From assembly GCF_000499845.2 (NCBI RefSeq), contig NC_023755.2, positions 30,532,698 through 30,596,697 of the forward strand: a DNA stretch of 64,000 nt, given 5' to 3'. Made by a program: the position numbers and the translations under genes. Under the pieces are notes generated by a model, which saw only the letters and a list, made by a program, of their open reading frames with translations, was not told where the DNA came from and ran no database searches. Position 1 is the first letter of the stretch. Each line of letters begins with the position of its first letter. Of this stretch, positions 1 through 10,524 are shown one piece after another. Origin of the DNA: Phaseolus vulgaris. Its lineage: Eukaryota > Streptophyta > Magnoliopsida > Fabales > Fabaceae.

Positions 1-1
1 C

Positions 2-525
2 TGCCTCGCTCAGGGATCACCCCCCAGCACCTCATCCCCCCAAAGCCTTTTCGCGCTCGAGGGTGGTGGTGAAAACGCCCCTGCGCCTGCCCCTGAGCTT
101 CCCCTGGTCTTTCAACAAATCCTTAAGGGCTATCAGAAAGGGTCCATGGGAGGGTCCAACGAAAAGGTCGCGCGGGAAAGCTTGGCCCTCATCCTTGGTG
201 AATTCTTCGCCCAAACTTCTCCCATGAGGCAGAGTCAACATCAAAAGAGCAACTAGCTTTGGCTAAAGAACTGGCTCTGGTGAAGGAACAACATGCGCAG
301 CAGGCTCAGGTCTTTTTCCACCATGAGACTGCACTGAACCAGGAAATAAGTGCCCTCCGACAGGCCGAGCTGGAAGCCAACAAGAAACTCCACGACAAGA
401 GCCAAGAGTACACCACCCTGTTTGGCAAGGTGGTGCCACTACGTACCCAGGTGGTGGGACTCCAAGAAGAAGTTGAGGCTAACAAGGTTAAGATGGCCAG
501 ACTTGAAGAACGGGCCAGCATTTAA
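2..525 (+). pseudogene. Fragment of coiled-coil exon of the retrotransposon antisense gene (AS0)
   Basis: Reading + frame 2 from base 2 gives a Gly-rich 'EGGGE' segment followed by a Pro/Ala linker, as in the coiled-coil exons at 36945-38353 and 55537-56858. The frame breaks at about 241-243 and homology continues in another frame (259-525) through a charged coiled coil with the signature 'KKLHDK' and 'VVPLR'. Both ends are missing: the 5' side is cut by the window edge and the 3' side by copia sequence from about 526. It is more diverged than the other copies, so it probably comes from a third subfamily. It implies the remnant of a minus-strand Tat element. No function is likely in this broken state. 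Confidence 0.6.
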
Positions 526-551
526 AGAACTTTTCACTTTATTGATCTCAT

Positions 552-1067
552 TCATATTATTTTCAGCAATAAGAATATCATCAACATATATGAGGAGAGC
601 CATAAAGGAGGTTTCAGTTTTTTTATAAACATGGAACTATCAGCTTTTGAATGAACAAAATTAATGGTAAGAAGAAAGGAAGTGAGTTTATTGTACCATT
701 GTTTGCTAGCTTGTTTCAAGCCATATAAAGACTTGGTTAGCTGACAAACCTGATGAGATTTTTTAGTGATGACTCTAGGAGGTAATTCCATGTATACTTC
801 TTCTTGTAGATCACCGTGTAAGAAAGCATTGTTTACGTCCAATTGTTCTTGATGCCAATCCATGATAGATGCAATAGCTAGAATACTTCGTATGGTAGTA
901 AGTCTAGCTACGGGTGAGTATGTTTCCATATAATCAATACCTTCACGTTGCGTATACCCTTTCGCTACAAGCCTTGCCTTGTATCTCTTGATGTCTCCAT
1001 TAGCTCTTCGTTTGATTTTGTATACCCATTTGCAACCGATGGGCATTTTGTTGGGAGGAAGATCCAT
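552..1067 (-). pseudogene. copia reverse transcriptase fragment (N-terminal part)
   Basis: The 171-residue frame contains the hallmark start of the copia RT domain: 'GCKWVYKIK', '[10 protein letters not shown]', 'TYSPVA' and '[13 protein letters not shown]', then 'LYGLKQA'. These are the template-positioning and palm segments. The frame then ends close to where the YADD/YVDD catalytic box should come, and the sequence leaves homology at about 530. 'VNNAFL' has Asn where copia RTs usually have Asp-Val-Lys/Asn. It is not functional because it lacks the palm Asp pair and the RNase H. Confidence 0.85.
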
Positions 1068-1220
1068 GATTTCCTAGGTCTTGTTGACTTCTAGCGCCTT
1101 AATTTCCATCTCCATAGCTTTCACCCATTCAGGGAATTATTTAGCTTCTTCATAGAATCGTGGCTCAATTTGTGTTGAAATAGATAAAGTATACTTTAGT
1201 TGTCTTTCTGACAGTTTTCT

Positions 1221-1487
1221 TTAAGAAATAACAGAACTGAGTGGGTAGAGTACCTTATCATTGTTTTTTAGAGTCTTTTTACATGATGTTGCCATGATTT
1301 GATGATGATAATCTTCCAGATATGCAGTTGTTTTTCTTTCTCTTGTAGATTGTCTCAAAATTTCATGTTCAACTTGTTCTTGGCTTAGTCTCTGTTCTTC
1401 TTGTTCTATTAAGTTCTTCTCAATTCCAATCTGCTCAGGATCATCACAGTGATACCTCATTGGATCATTGGTCTCTTCTCCAATCAC
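1221..1487 (-). pseudogene. copia integrase-RT spacer remnant
   Basis: An acidic, Gln-rich 88-residue frame lies between integrase and RT of C1 and contains 'RQSTRERKTTAYLEDY'. This resembles the basic 'R.R..P..L.DY' motif that precedes the RT domain in copia polyproteins. Position and composition support a linker role only. The intervening bases 1068-1220 and 1488-1654 belong to the same polyprotein but have lost a continuous frame. Confidence 0.55.
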
Positions 1488-1654
1488 CTGCTCATTCCTT
1501 CTTTTAAATCATAAAAATAAGTCTCATAAAAAATCACATTTCTGGATATAAAGGTTTCTCTAGAATGCACATCCATGACAATATAACCTTTTGTTCCTTG
1601 CTTGTAATCGAGAAAGGTGCACTTTCGTGCTCTAGGATCAAGTTTCCTTCTGTT

Positions 1655-2362
1655 TTATTCAAGAGTTAAAGCAAAACACAAAAAACCAAACAATTTGATA
1701 TCAAAAAGGTTGGGCACACAATTATACAGAAGCTTGTAAGGACAATTATTTTGAATAACATGTGAGGGTAAACGGTTTATTAAATGGACAACATGCACAA
1801 CAGCAAAGGACAAAAAAACTCTAGGCAAATTAGATTGGAACATTATGCAACGAGTAACATTAAGAACATGTTGGTGTTTTCTTTCAACAGTAGAGTTTTG
1901 TTGTGGCATTTCATTACATGAAGTTTGATGCATTATGCCATACTTATCATAGAAATCCTTCCATCAAAATTCTTTTCCGTTATCAGTCCTAACAGTTTTA
2001 ATATCTTTATTAAGTTGACTCTTAGCATAAGTGACAAAACGTTGCATATGCTCTCTAGTTTCACTTTTACTTTTCATTAAGTGTATCCACGTATATCTGC
2101 TAAAATCGTCTACTATAGTTAAGAAGTACCTGTGTCTGTGTATGGAGGAAACACCTAGAGGACCCCATATGTTCATGTGCACAAGATAAAAAATGCATTG
2201 GCTATTAGTTTTGCTAAGGGGGAAAGGAATCTTACGCTGTTTTGCAAGATGACAAGGAGCACAAACAGTTATGTCATTAACATGTATACTAGCATGATTC
2301 TTGGCTAAATTTTCTAAAACTTTATTTGATGGATGGCCCATTATGCAAAGACAAACATTCAA
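1655..2362 (-). pseudogene. copia integrase, broken, first catalytic Asp replaced
   Basis: Two minus-strand frames (2362-1964 and 1933-1655) make up a GAG-pre-integrase and integrase core. The zinc part shows 'MGHPSNKVLENL' and 'CAPCHLAKQ'. The core shows 'FLTIVDDFSRYTW' and 'RTDNGKEF' (second Asp), then 'PQQNSTVERKHQHVLNVTR' (catalytic Glu). The first catalytic position reads 'VHMNIWGP' where the family has an Asp (V-D-x-W-G), so it has become Asn. A frameshift at about 1940-1960 separates the halves. The loss of the Asp together with the frameshift shows a dead copy. Confidence 0.85.
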
Positions 2363-2461
2363 GTTTTCAATAGCTTTAAAAGTGTAATCATTCTAAAAGA
2401 TAAAAACAAGACTGTCTTCCTTATCTGCACACAACTGGTAGAGACCATTCTTGATCTCAGC

Positions 2462-2770
2462 TCAACCAATCATCTTCAAGGTAGTCTTCTCTTGTATCTG
2501 ACAAGCATTTTGTGAGAAAAGAAGTTGGCATCCTAAAGAGTTTGTCAGTCGCTGAATAGAGATAATATTCAACATAAAATTTGGTGTATATAGAACATTA
2601 TATAAAATAATGTTTATAGCCAATATAACAGTTCCATCACATGCATCAATGACACTTTGATTATTTGGAAACTTAACTTTTACAGGTTTAATTTTATAAT
2701 AGCTAGTGAAAGAAGAGAGGGGACAAGCTACGTGATCTGTAGCCCCAGTGTCAATGATCCAAGAGTGCAT
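2462..2770 (-). pseudogene. copia aspartic protease fragment
   Basis: The frame begins 'MHSWIIDTGATDHVAC', which contains the Asp-Thr-Gly-Ala active-site loop of retropepsins, followed by the copia-typical 'VKFPNNQSV' and 'VLYTPNFMLNIISI' segments. In copia polyproteins this domain follows gag and releases the mature proteins. It is cut off at 2462 by frame loss toward the integrase. Confidence 0.8.
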
Positions 2771-2989
2771 ACCTCTCTTACCTATGTTGTTTTTTTATGG
2801 CAAACGAATCTCCTATGGTATTGTTTATCACCTTGTCTTTGTTCTTTGAATCTTGAATCATGTTTATCAGTTGTTGAAGTTGCTCCGGTCCAAAGGCTTT
2901 AAAGATTTGCTCATTGAGAGTTTCATTGTGTGCTTGTTTTTAGGTCTCAGACACCAAATCACCCTCCTTCTCAAGAGCGTTTGCAGTGT

Positions 2990-3100
2990 AATTCATCTTC
3001 TTCTTCATCCAAGGTGGGAACTCGTGTTTTGAATAACACTCGTCAGCAGTGTGATTCATCTTGTGGCAGTAAGAACACTGCTTTCCATAGTTTTTTCCTC
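2990..3100 (-). pseudogene. copia gag zinc-knuckle remnant
   Basis: Reading the minus strand through 3090-3005 gives 'KQCSYCHKMNHTADEC', a perfect C-x2-C-x4-H-x4-C nucleocapsid knuckle, followed by 'FPPWMK'. The knuckle binds genomic RNA in Ty1/copia particles. No long frame remains, so this segment is visible only by its motif. It lies where gag should be, just upstream of the protease in element order. Confidence 0.7.
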
Positions 3101-3554
3101 TTCCTCATCCATAACTACGCCCACCTTGACTGGTGTTGTTGCTCTTGTTGATTTTCTGATTGGCATTGTTGAACATTACCTTTGTATCCATCCCCATGCC
3201 TTCATTCAAGTGACGTTCCTATTGAAGAACCAAAGAGAAGACACGATTGATTCTTGGTAGAGGTTATGTCAAAAGAATTTTCATTTTAACAACATTATAC
3301 ATTTCTCCCAATCATTTCAAGAAACACATTACCTTTTCAGAGTCCTTGTAGCTGGTTATGGTCTTCATCATGTTACAACTGCACTTGACCTTACAAACAC
3401 AAGTAGGTAAGGGGCGCAAGGCATCAAGCTCTTCCCACGGTGTCTTAGAGTCAGTGTAATAATGTGTAATGCTTCTCTCCCCTTGTTTGATGGAATTTAT
3501 TTATTGTAAAAGATCTGAAACACAAAAATGGTTGGTTTTTGAAAATCTTTCTCA

Positions 3555-4912
3555 AGGTGGGTGGGTCGTCTAACCAGCTGGGTAGCGTGGCTGGGGTTAT
3601 TTTGGAAGGACCCAACGGTGTGTTGATAGAGAAATCCCTGAGGTTCGCTTTTAAAGCAAGCAACAATCAAGCGGAGTATGAGGCTTTGATCGCCGGTATT
3701 CTTTTGGCAAAGGAAATGGGGGCAAAGGTGCTGATGGCCAAGAGTGATTCGTTGTTGGTCACGGGGCAGGTAACCGGCGAGTTCCAAGCCAAAGTGATGT
3801 GATTCCAATAGCCATATAGAGAAAGGTTCTTGACCTTCTTAGGAATCACCTTGAGTTGGACATTATAGAGGCACTTTTCTTAGAGTTGGATCATTGTTCT
3901 AAGACAAGAACTCACCAAAAACTAGTACCAAATCCCAAACTCATTTGGATGAACCAATTTTAGTCAAATTGAACCGAACAAAAGAGTAAGAAAAGCAAAG
4001 GAACAAGATGAATGGACTGAAATATAAAACTGCCGAACCAAAACTTATAAAAAAACAGCAAGAACACCAAACCAAAACTCAAGAACACAAGCTAACAAAA
4101 ACAATAGAAAGAGAAGAAAGGAAGGAGAAGAGAGTGCTCATGAAGATGGAAGAATGTTGGATGATCTCGCCACTAGAAGTGTGGAATGCTCCTAGATGAG
4201 AGTGATGCCGCCACTTGAGGACTCCAATGATCCATCAAGATAAGACTAGAGAAGAAGGCTCAAAGCTCTCCAAAGTTCACTCAAAATTTGAGTAGAGTTT
4301 TCTTAGATTAATTCCAATATGAATTTTACAAAGAGAGCACCTCTATTTATAGCCTAAGGTGCTGAAAAGTAAGCTACACAAATTCAAAAACTCCCTCCTA
4401 AAAAGCTTCTAGAATTTGCGCCTAAAACAAAGCATGAGGAAGGTGTGATCCCTTCTCTCACTTTGGCACCTCCTTATTTACTCCTACACCTATCTACTAA
4501 TACACCCCCCCTCCTAAAGCTCCTAACTAAAGCCTAAAAGATGCTAAAACAAAAGAGGTTTCTAATGTTTCCCTCTAAGCACCTCCAACTAAAGAAATTA
4601 CAAAAAGAGAAAATAAATGTCCTCTAGCTCCCAAAGCTTTGAACATGCTTCTTGTAATCCTTTGATGTGGACTTTGACCTCCATGGGCGTCCTCCATTTG
4701 TGCCTCCACCTCTTCTTGATCTTGTTGATTGGCCTCCATGTCCTCTTGAGCTTGATCTCCATCACAAAGATCCGCAGATGGCGGCTTACCTGGAGTACGT
4801 GCAAGAGTTAAGGAGATCCTTTGTTTTGTTTGAAGTGGTGCACGTGCCAAAAGAGCAGAATGCCCGAGCTGACTTGCTAGCCAAGCTCGCCAGTTCGGGC
4901 AAGGGGGGCTGA
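3555..4912 (+). pseudogene. Second (archaeal-like) RNase H domain of T1, split by solo LTR
   Basis: The left part ends in 'SNNQAEYEALIAGILLAKE' and 'DSLLVTGQVTGEFQAK'. The right part resumes at 4770 with 'DPQMAAYLEY' and 'VPKEQNARADLLAKLASS'. Together they are the RNase H fold with Glu and Asp positions conserved ('AEYEAL', 'SDSLLV', 'ARADLLAK'). This extra RNase H after the RT-linked one is typical of Tat-lineage gypsy elements. The 970-bp S1 insertion with CAAAG duplications separates the halves. A TGA at about 4910 (Arg codon in the copies) ends the frame before integrase. Confidence 0.85.
3795..4764 (-). mobile_element. Solo LTR S1 (TGATG...CATCA family), TSD CAAAG
   Basis: The 970-bp insertion starts TGATGTGATTCC and ends TCTCCATCA, so it has TG...CA termini within a 5-bp inverted repeat. 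It is flanked by direct CAAAG at 3790-3794 and 4765-4769, and removing it plus one CAAAG restores the RNase H frame exactly. This is the structure of a solo LTR. On the minus strand a TATA box (TATAAATAGAGG, near 4340-4351) marks its promoter direction. Near its minus-strand start it carries a short open frame ending 'RITRSMFKALGAR', shared with S2 and S4. Confidence 0.9.
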
Positions 4913-4936
4913 CAGAGGACCGTTATTCAAGAAACT

Positions 4937-6295
4937 TTGAAGACACCTCGAGCATTCGTGGCAGATCACCAGGTTCTTCATGTTTGCAGGTCGATGGAAA
5001 GGACGGCGAGGAGCCAGAGATCTCTAACACAGGAGACTTTGAGGACGCCGAGGGTCAGAGCGCGCCAAGCGGAAGAGGTAAAAACGATGCAAGTTTGCGC
5101 TATCCACGAACCAGATACGTGGGTAACGCCATACCAGCGCTACTTGGCAGATGGCGTGCTCCCAATGGACTCAACAGAGGCCAGAAAGATAAAGAAGAGC
5201 TCCAGCAAGTTTACCCTCGTCGATGGCGAGCTGTACAGGTTCAGATTTACACACCCTCTTCTTGTATGTGTACACGGAGAGAAGTGCACGAGAATTATGG
5301 CTGAGCTCCACGAAGGGATTTGTGGGAGCCACATTGGGGGTCGAGCTCTGGCAACAAGGACTGTCCGCGCAGGATATTACTGGCCCACAATGAGGGAAGA
5401 TTGCAAGAGATATGCCCAGCGTTGCAAGCAATGCCAGCAGCACGCCGATTGGCATAAGGCACCCCTAGAAGAGTTAAAGTCAATCTACAGCCCCTGGCTG
5501 TTCCACACGTGGGGAATCGACATTTTGGGGCCCTTCCCGTTGGCGATCAGGCAAATGAAGTATTTGGTTGTGGCGATCGAGTACTACACGAAGTGGATTG
5601 ATCACCACGCACAAAATCCAGATTTTCATGTGGAAGAATATTGTGTGTTGTTTTGGTGTGCCCAAGCGCTTAGTATCAAATAATGGGACTCAGTTCGCAA
5701 GTCACCTGTTGAAGAAGCTGTGCGAGGACATTGGGACACAACAGGTGTTTGCTTCTGTGGAGCACGAGCAAACGAATGGGCAAGTGGAGTCCGCTAATCG
5801 GGTCCTGCTGAGAGGCTTGAAGAGGAGGTTGGAAAAGGCCAAGGGGTCTTGGGCTGAAGAGGTTCCCCGCATAGTGTGGGCATATCATACCACTGAGCAA
5901 TCGGGAACCCATGAAACCCCGTTTAGCTTAGTGTATGGATGCGATGCCATGATTCCAGTCGAAATCCAGGAAAGCTCGCCAAGATTCCAGAACTTCGTGG
6001 CGGAAGACTCGAACGAAGAAAGGAGAATGAACTTGGATTTGCTGGACGAGGTCAGGGAGGAAGCACGGGTGAAGGCTGAGGCAGTAAAGAGAAGAGTTGA
6101 GATGGTGACCTGGTGATGAGGAAGGCCCACCAGTACGAGATGGAGAACAAGTTATTACCCAAGTGGACAGGACCGTTTAGAATAACCGAAGCACTCGGGA
6201 ACGGCGCCTACCGCTTGGAGACGCTGGAAGGAGGGGCGATTCCTCGCACTTGGGACGCCACCATCTCAAGTTTTATTACAGTTAAGGCATTGTAA
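4937..6295 (+). pseudogene. Gypsy integrase of T1 (broken)
   Basis: The zinc-binding H-H-C-C region is visible as 'HEGICGSHIGG' ... 'CKQCQQHADWHKA'. The core has the first Asp in 'WGIDILGPFPL', the second in 'LVSNNGTQFASH' (changed to Asn from SDNGTQF in sister copies) and the Glu in 'NGQVESANRV'. The C-terminal part ('MENKLLPKWTGPFRITEALG', 'YRLETLEGGAIPRTW') is the chromatin- or DNA-binding tail. A short deletion near 5600 shifts frame, and another near 6105 joins 'AVKRRVEM' directly to 'VTW'. With the second catalytic Asp lost and two frameshifts, the enzyme is dead. Confidence 0.9.
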
Positions 6296-6641
6296 GTAGT
6301 AATTAACTCGAACAGTTTAAGATGTTTCAATTTAAACAATTTTTCAAGGGGGCACTCTTTTTCCCTAAGGAGGGTTTTAATGAGGCCACCCAATAAAGAA
6401 GGTTTCAAAGTTTATCGAAGTTTCCCAGTTATTAAGTTTGCATGCTCATCGTTTTTTAAGTTTTCACAAAGGGACTTTATCGCCCTTCTGTAGTTTTAAA
6501 CAATGGTAAATCCAAGTCGCATGCATCCAGTACAAAGTATGAAGTTTTAAGTCCTCACCGCCCCCCCCCCCCCTCGGCGATCGGAGGCACAAGTATAAAA
6601 CTTTCTGATCGCCATCTGGCGAGAAAGAGATTAAAAAAAAA

Positions 6642-6960
6642 GACCTCCTCGCCTCGAGCGAGTGTAGGCGAAAGAAAAGATTAGAAAGACCTCCTTGCCT
6701 CGAGCGATTGTAGGCGAGAGAAAGATTAGAAAGACCTCCTCGCCTCGAGCGAGTGTAGACGAGAAAAGATTAGAAAGACCTCCTCGCCTTGAGCGAGTGT
6801 AGGCGAGAAAAAGATCAAAAAGACCTCCTCGCCTCGAGCGAGTGTAGGCGAGAAAAAGATCAAAAAGACCTCCTCGCCTCGAGCGAGTGTAGGCGAGAAA
6901 AGATTAAAGTCCTGCTTGCCCTGAGCGAGTATAGGCAAGAGCAGATCACAAGACCTCTTT
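6642..6960. repeat. 45-bp tandem repeat, about 7 units (T1 3' region)
   Basis: Units begin GACCTCCTCGCC at 6642, 6688, 6733, 6777, 6822 and 6867, a spacing of 44-46 bp, with a weaker unit near 6911. Each contains CTCGCCT...AGGCGAG, a 7-bp inverted repeat around GAGCGAGTGT, so each unit could fold as a small hairpin. The array lies between pol and the antisense gene. Short frames read across it are by-products of the repeats. Confidence 0.9.
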
Positions 6961-7890
6961 GTGTAAGCAAATTGAGGCAAGTTGAAAGCCCTCAATACAC
7001 CCAGGGGGGGAGGAGATGTAACCCCTGGGCAAGTCGAGGCATCAGGAAAAGTCCTTCTCACCCCCGAGTGAGTTCAGGGAAGATGAAGCTGAAAAGTCAG
7101 GGGTGTTAATAATCTTAAGTATGGGAAAGGAGGGTTGGAGAAAAACTCCTTTCCCCTTGAGTGAAACACCAATATTGACCTAGTAAGACCAGTTAAATTG
7201 GAAGTTAAAAGGCGGTTGGGGAAGGTTCGCAGAGGGCACCTCACCACCTAAATCATTGTTCTAAAACTCAGAGAGGTAGAGAAGGATCCGAAAGGCGGCT
7301 CTACCCCCAGATGAGGGGACAATGATTTAAGTTATCTCAGGTTAAAGACTCGGGAAGGTTAGGGGGAGATCCGGAAGGCAGCTCTCCTTCCAGATGAGCA
7401 GAGATGAAGTCATGTGATGGCCCCGCAGGGGACATTTTCAGTTAAAGGAAAATGGCATCGCCGAAAGCCCATGGCTTGGGACTGAAATAGAAAGAGCATT
7501 ACACGGCGAGAGCCAGATCAACGAAGTTTTAGGCGATAACCTAGAAATACACATGTCACTTGGCAGATCAAGCAAGCAAGATTTCAGATACTAAGAATGA
7601 CCCATGCCTACTGCCCAGTAAGTGATTTCATGTCAAATGTTATTGCTATAGACTAAACGTTTGTTCAAGTTCAGTTGATTTCCAGAGAATTAAGCGTCAG
7701 TTTGTGCTAAGTTAATTGGGTTGAGTAAAAACCAACCAGTTATCAGGTGATCGCACAACAGATAAAGTTTGAGCCACGTATATTCATGTATATCAAAACA
7801 GTTTGAGCAGAATGAAAATTATTACATATAAATCAAAGTTAAATACAAGAGGTTTCAAGGTGATAAAATTGAAGTGGTAGATGGGAGCAG
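6961..7890 (+). other. T1 3' untranslated region
   Basis: No gene is seen. Blocks such as 'GGTAGAGAAGGATCCGAAAGG' pieces near 7270-7400 recur in T3, T4 and T6 (for example near 21080, 36390 and 57410), so this is conserved element sequence and not host DNA. The upstream portion 6296-6641 begins with the AGGGGGCACTCTTTTTCCC-type block and 'AATGAGGCCACCCAATAAA' that follow pol in every copy. Confidence 0.7.
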
Positions 7891-9254
7891 TTAAGTTGGA
7901 GGCATGATCTTGCCATCCACCACTTCGTTGTACACTGAAATCTCAGAGAGGTCGAGATCGGGGAATTTGCAAGCAAACTGCTCCAAAGCTGCTCCAAAGC
8001 CGGAAGTAAGAACTTGGGCAGCCTCAAGCTGAAGCTCGTCGATCTTTGACTTGAACCCGTTGTTCTCTTCACGAACCTGGGTGATTTCAAGTTGAAGCTT
8101 GTCGACCTTCTCCTTGAACCCGTTGTTCTCTCTACGAACCCGGGTGATTTCAAGCTCAAGCTCGTCAGCTTTCTGCTTGAACCCACTGTTCTCTTCACGA
8201 ACTCGGGCAAGCTCGGTAGCCGTCTCACTCAATTCTTTGGCTGCCTTATCCCGATCTTGCTCAACTTTGCCCAGAAGAGTTTCCCGTTCGGTCGACCTTT
8301 TCTCCAGTTTGGACATTTGATCTGCGTCGGACCTTCGGGCCTCCTCCAGCTCTACGATTCGCTTCCTCATAGGAACGATTTTACTCTCCAGCTCAACGGC
8401 GTCCTGAAGCTTGTCGTGCAGTTTCTTGCACAATTCTTTCTTGTCCTTACGCAAGCTTCGGAGCTCTTTGTTGAGAGTGTTTTCGATCCGCGAGAACTCT
8501 AAGCCTTGCATCATCATGTCGCATTTGACTTTCTCGGCTTCGACTCTCGCGGTGCTTGCCACCTCCTGGTGGATGCGGCAATCGAGCTGAAGTTTGTCCA
8601 AGGAGCGTTTTAGCCCTTCGCCAACGATTTGAGGAAGGCATTCGTCGGCCATGGCGTGTAGGCGCACGTTGAAAGATTTCAAGGCTTCTTGGAGGGGAGT
8701 TGGAAGGCTCGGTGTTGGAGGAGGAGGTAGGGGTTGGTGCTCACCACCACCCTCGCAAGGTTGGATGGCGAGGGGAGCCTCGAGGCATGGTGATGAGGCT
8801 GGTAGTTTTGTTGCAGCCTGGGAGGAAGCTTGTGTATCAGCAAGCTGTTCAGGCGCAACTTCAGCAGCCGAGGTGTTGGAGGAGAGAACGTCCCCAGCGG
8901 ACTCAAAGGGCGTGGAGGCACTGGGGGGGATTCTCGGCGTAGTCAGGAGGGGCGACCTCAGCTACTGGTGGCTCAGTTGCAACTCCCCTTCTCCTTTTGC
9001 AAATCAGCCCGTCCTCGGTGCTCTCGTCCGCTTCCTCGTCTGATACAACCCTGGGGGCTTTCCTCTTAGCCCTTTTGGGTGGTAGTTTTTTCCGCTCAGG
9101 GGCGGGAAGAGCAACAGCGTTGGACGGGCCAACTGGCGGAGACTGGCCTTGGGCAGCGGCGATCTCCGTGATAGAGTTTGGGAGCCCGCCGCAAGATTGT
9201 GGAGCTTGGCTATGGAGCGTAGCTCAGCCATCCTGTCCTTCCCCAGCATCATAT

Positions 9255-9443
9255 CTGCATAAAGGGGCCAACAGTTACCGACCAGCACAAAGATTCGACA
9301 GTTAATAATGCACAGGAAGATAAGCGGTGTAAGTCAATGCGTGGAAAAAGTTAAAACCATACGCAAATCAAAACAACAACATCAAAGTAAGGACAAGGTG
9401 ATGCAAGTTTGAACTAGGGGAACTCAAAGACTTAAGGAAAAAC
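9255..9443 (-). other. Phase-1 coding intron of AS1
   Basis: On the minus strand the exon 1 end CACATAG is followed by GTTTTT, and the intron ends ...ATGCAG before ATATGATG. Joining gives '...DVHI-DMMLGK' in frame. The same junction, phase and length class (188-199 bp) occur in AS2, AS4 and AS6. Confidence 0.8.
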
Positions 9444-9476
9444 CTATGTGAACATCCAGTTGGCCTTCGAGAAACT

Positions 9477-10524
9477 TGATGTGATTCCACTAGCACAATT
9501 AGAATGATTCTTGACATTCTTAGGAATCATCTTGAGTTGGTTAAGAGCTAGGCACTTTATCATAGAAATGGATCAAGGTTCTATGAACAAGAAGTCACCA
9601 AAACTAGTGTCAAAACACAAACTCATATAGAACTTCCAATTATTGTCAAATTGAACCAACAAAAAGAGGTAAAAACCAAAGGCACCAAATAGAATTGAAT
9701 GAAAACAACTTTGAACCGAACAAAATGAAATTAAAGCCAAGAAAACTGAATAAGAAAGCTGGAAACAGAAATGTACTGAACCAAACACAAAGAAGAATAA
9801 GAACAGCTGCTGGAAAACTTAAAGCCGAACCAAAAAACTGAAGAACACCAACTCAAAACATGAACAACAAAAGAGAAGAAAGGAAGGAGAAGAGAATTGC
9901 TCATGAAGATGGATGTATGATGAATGATCACGCCACTAGAAGTATGGTTGCTCTTAGATGAGTGTGTTGCCGCCACTTGAGGACACCATGGATCCTTCAA
10001 GATAAGACTAGAGAAGAAGGCTCAAAAGCTCTCCAATGCTCACTCCAAATTTGAGTATAATTTCTTTAGATAAATTCCAATCTGAATTTTACAAAGGGAG
10101 CACCTCTATTTATAGCCTAAGGTGCTGAAAACAAAGCTAAGAGAATTCAAATTCCCTCCTAAACCTATTTAGAACCGGCGCCTAAAACCATGCATGAAGA
10201 AGGTGTGACCTCTTCCTTCACTTTGGCACCTCCTTTTCTACTTCTACACCTATCTACTAACACACCCCCCCTCCTAAAGCTCCTAACCAAAACCTAAAAG
10301 ATTCTATAACAAAAGAGGTTTCTAATGTTTCCCTCTAAGCACCTTCAACTAAAGAAATTACAAAAAGAGAAAATAAATGTCCCCTAGCTCCTAAAGCTTT
10401 GAACATGCTTCTTGTAAGCCTTTGAGGTGGGCTTTGACCTCCATGGGCGTCCTCCATTTGTGCCTCTACCTCTTCTTGATCTTGTTGATTGGCCTCCATG
10501 TCCTCTTGAGCTTGATCTCCATCA
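9477..10524 (-). mobile_element. Solo LTR S2 (TGATG...CATCA family), TSD AAACT
   Basis: This is a 1048-bp element with ends TGATGTGATTCC and CTCCATCA, flanked by AAACT at 9472-9476 and 10525-10529. It lies inside exon 1 of AS1 at the 'YEF-LEGQ' codons, and excision of the element plus one duplication restores the frame. It carries the same TATA box direction and internal 'TRSMFKALGAR' frame as S1. Confidence 0.9.

Larger units (their letters stand above)
526..3500 (-). mobile_element. Ty1/copia retrotransposon fragment C1
   Basis: The minus strand carries, in copia order, a gag zinc knuckle (near 3015-3085), aspartic protease (2770-2462), integrase (2362-1655), a spacer (1487-1221) and reverse transcriptase (1067-552). 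Protease-integrase-RT order is diagnostic of Ty1/copia, because Ty3/gypsy has integrase last. Frames are broken between each block by indels. The RT stops before its YVDD box and there is no RNase H or LTR, so both ends are truncated. The stretch 3100-3500 is residual gag with no clean frame. Its left neighbour is the AS0 exon fragment and its right neighbour starts abruptly inside a gypsy RNase H, so it sits at a rearrangement join. Confidence 0.8.
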
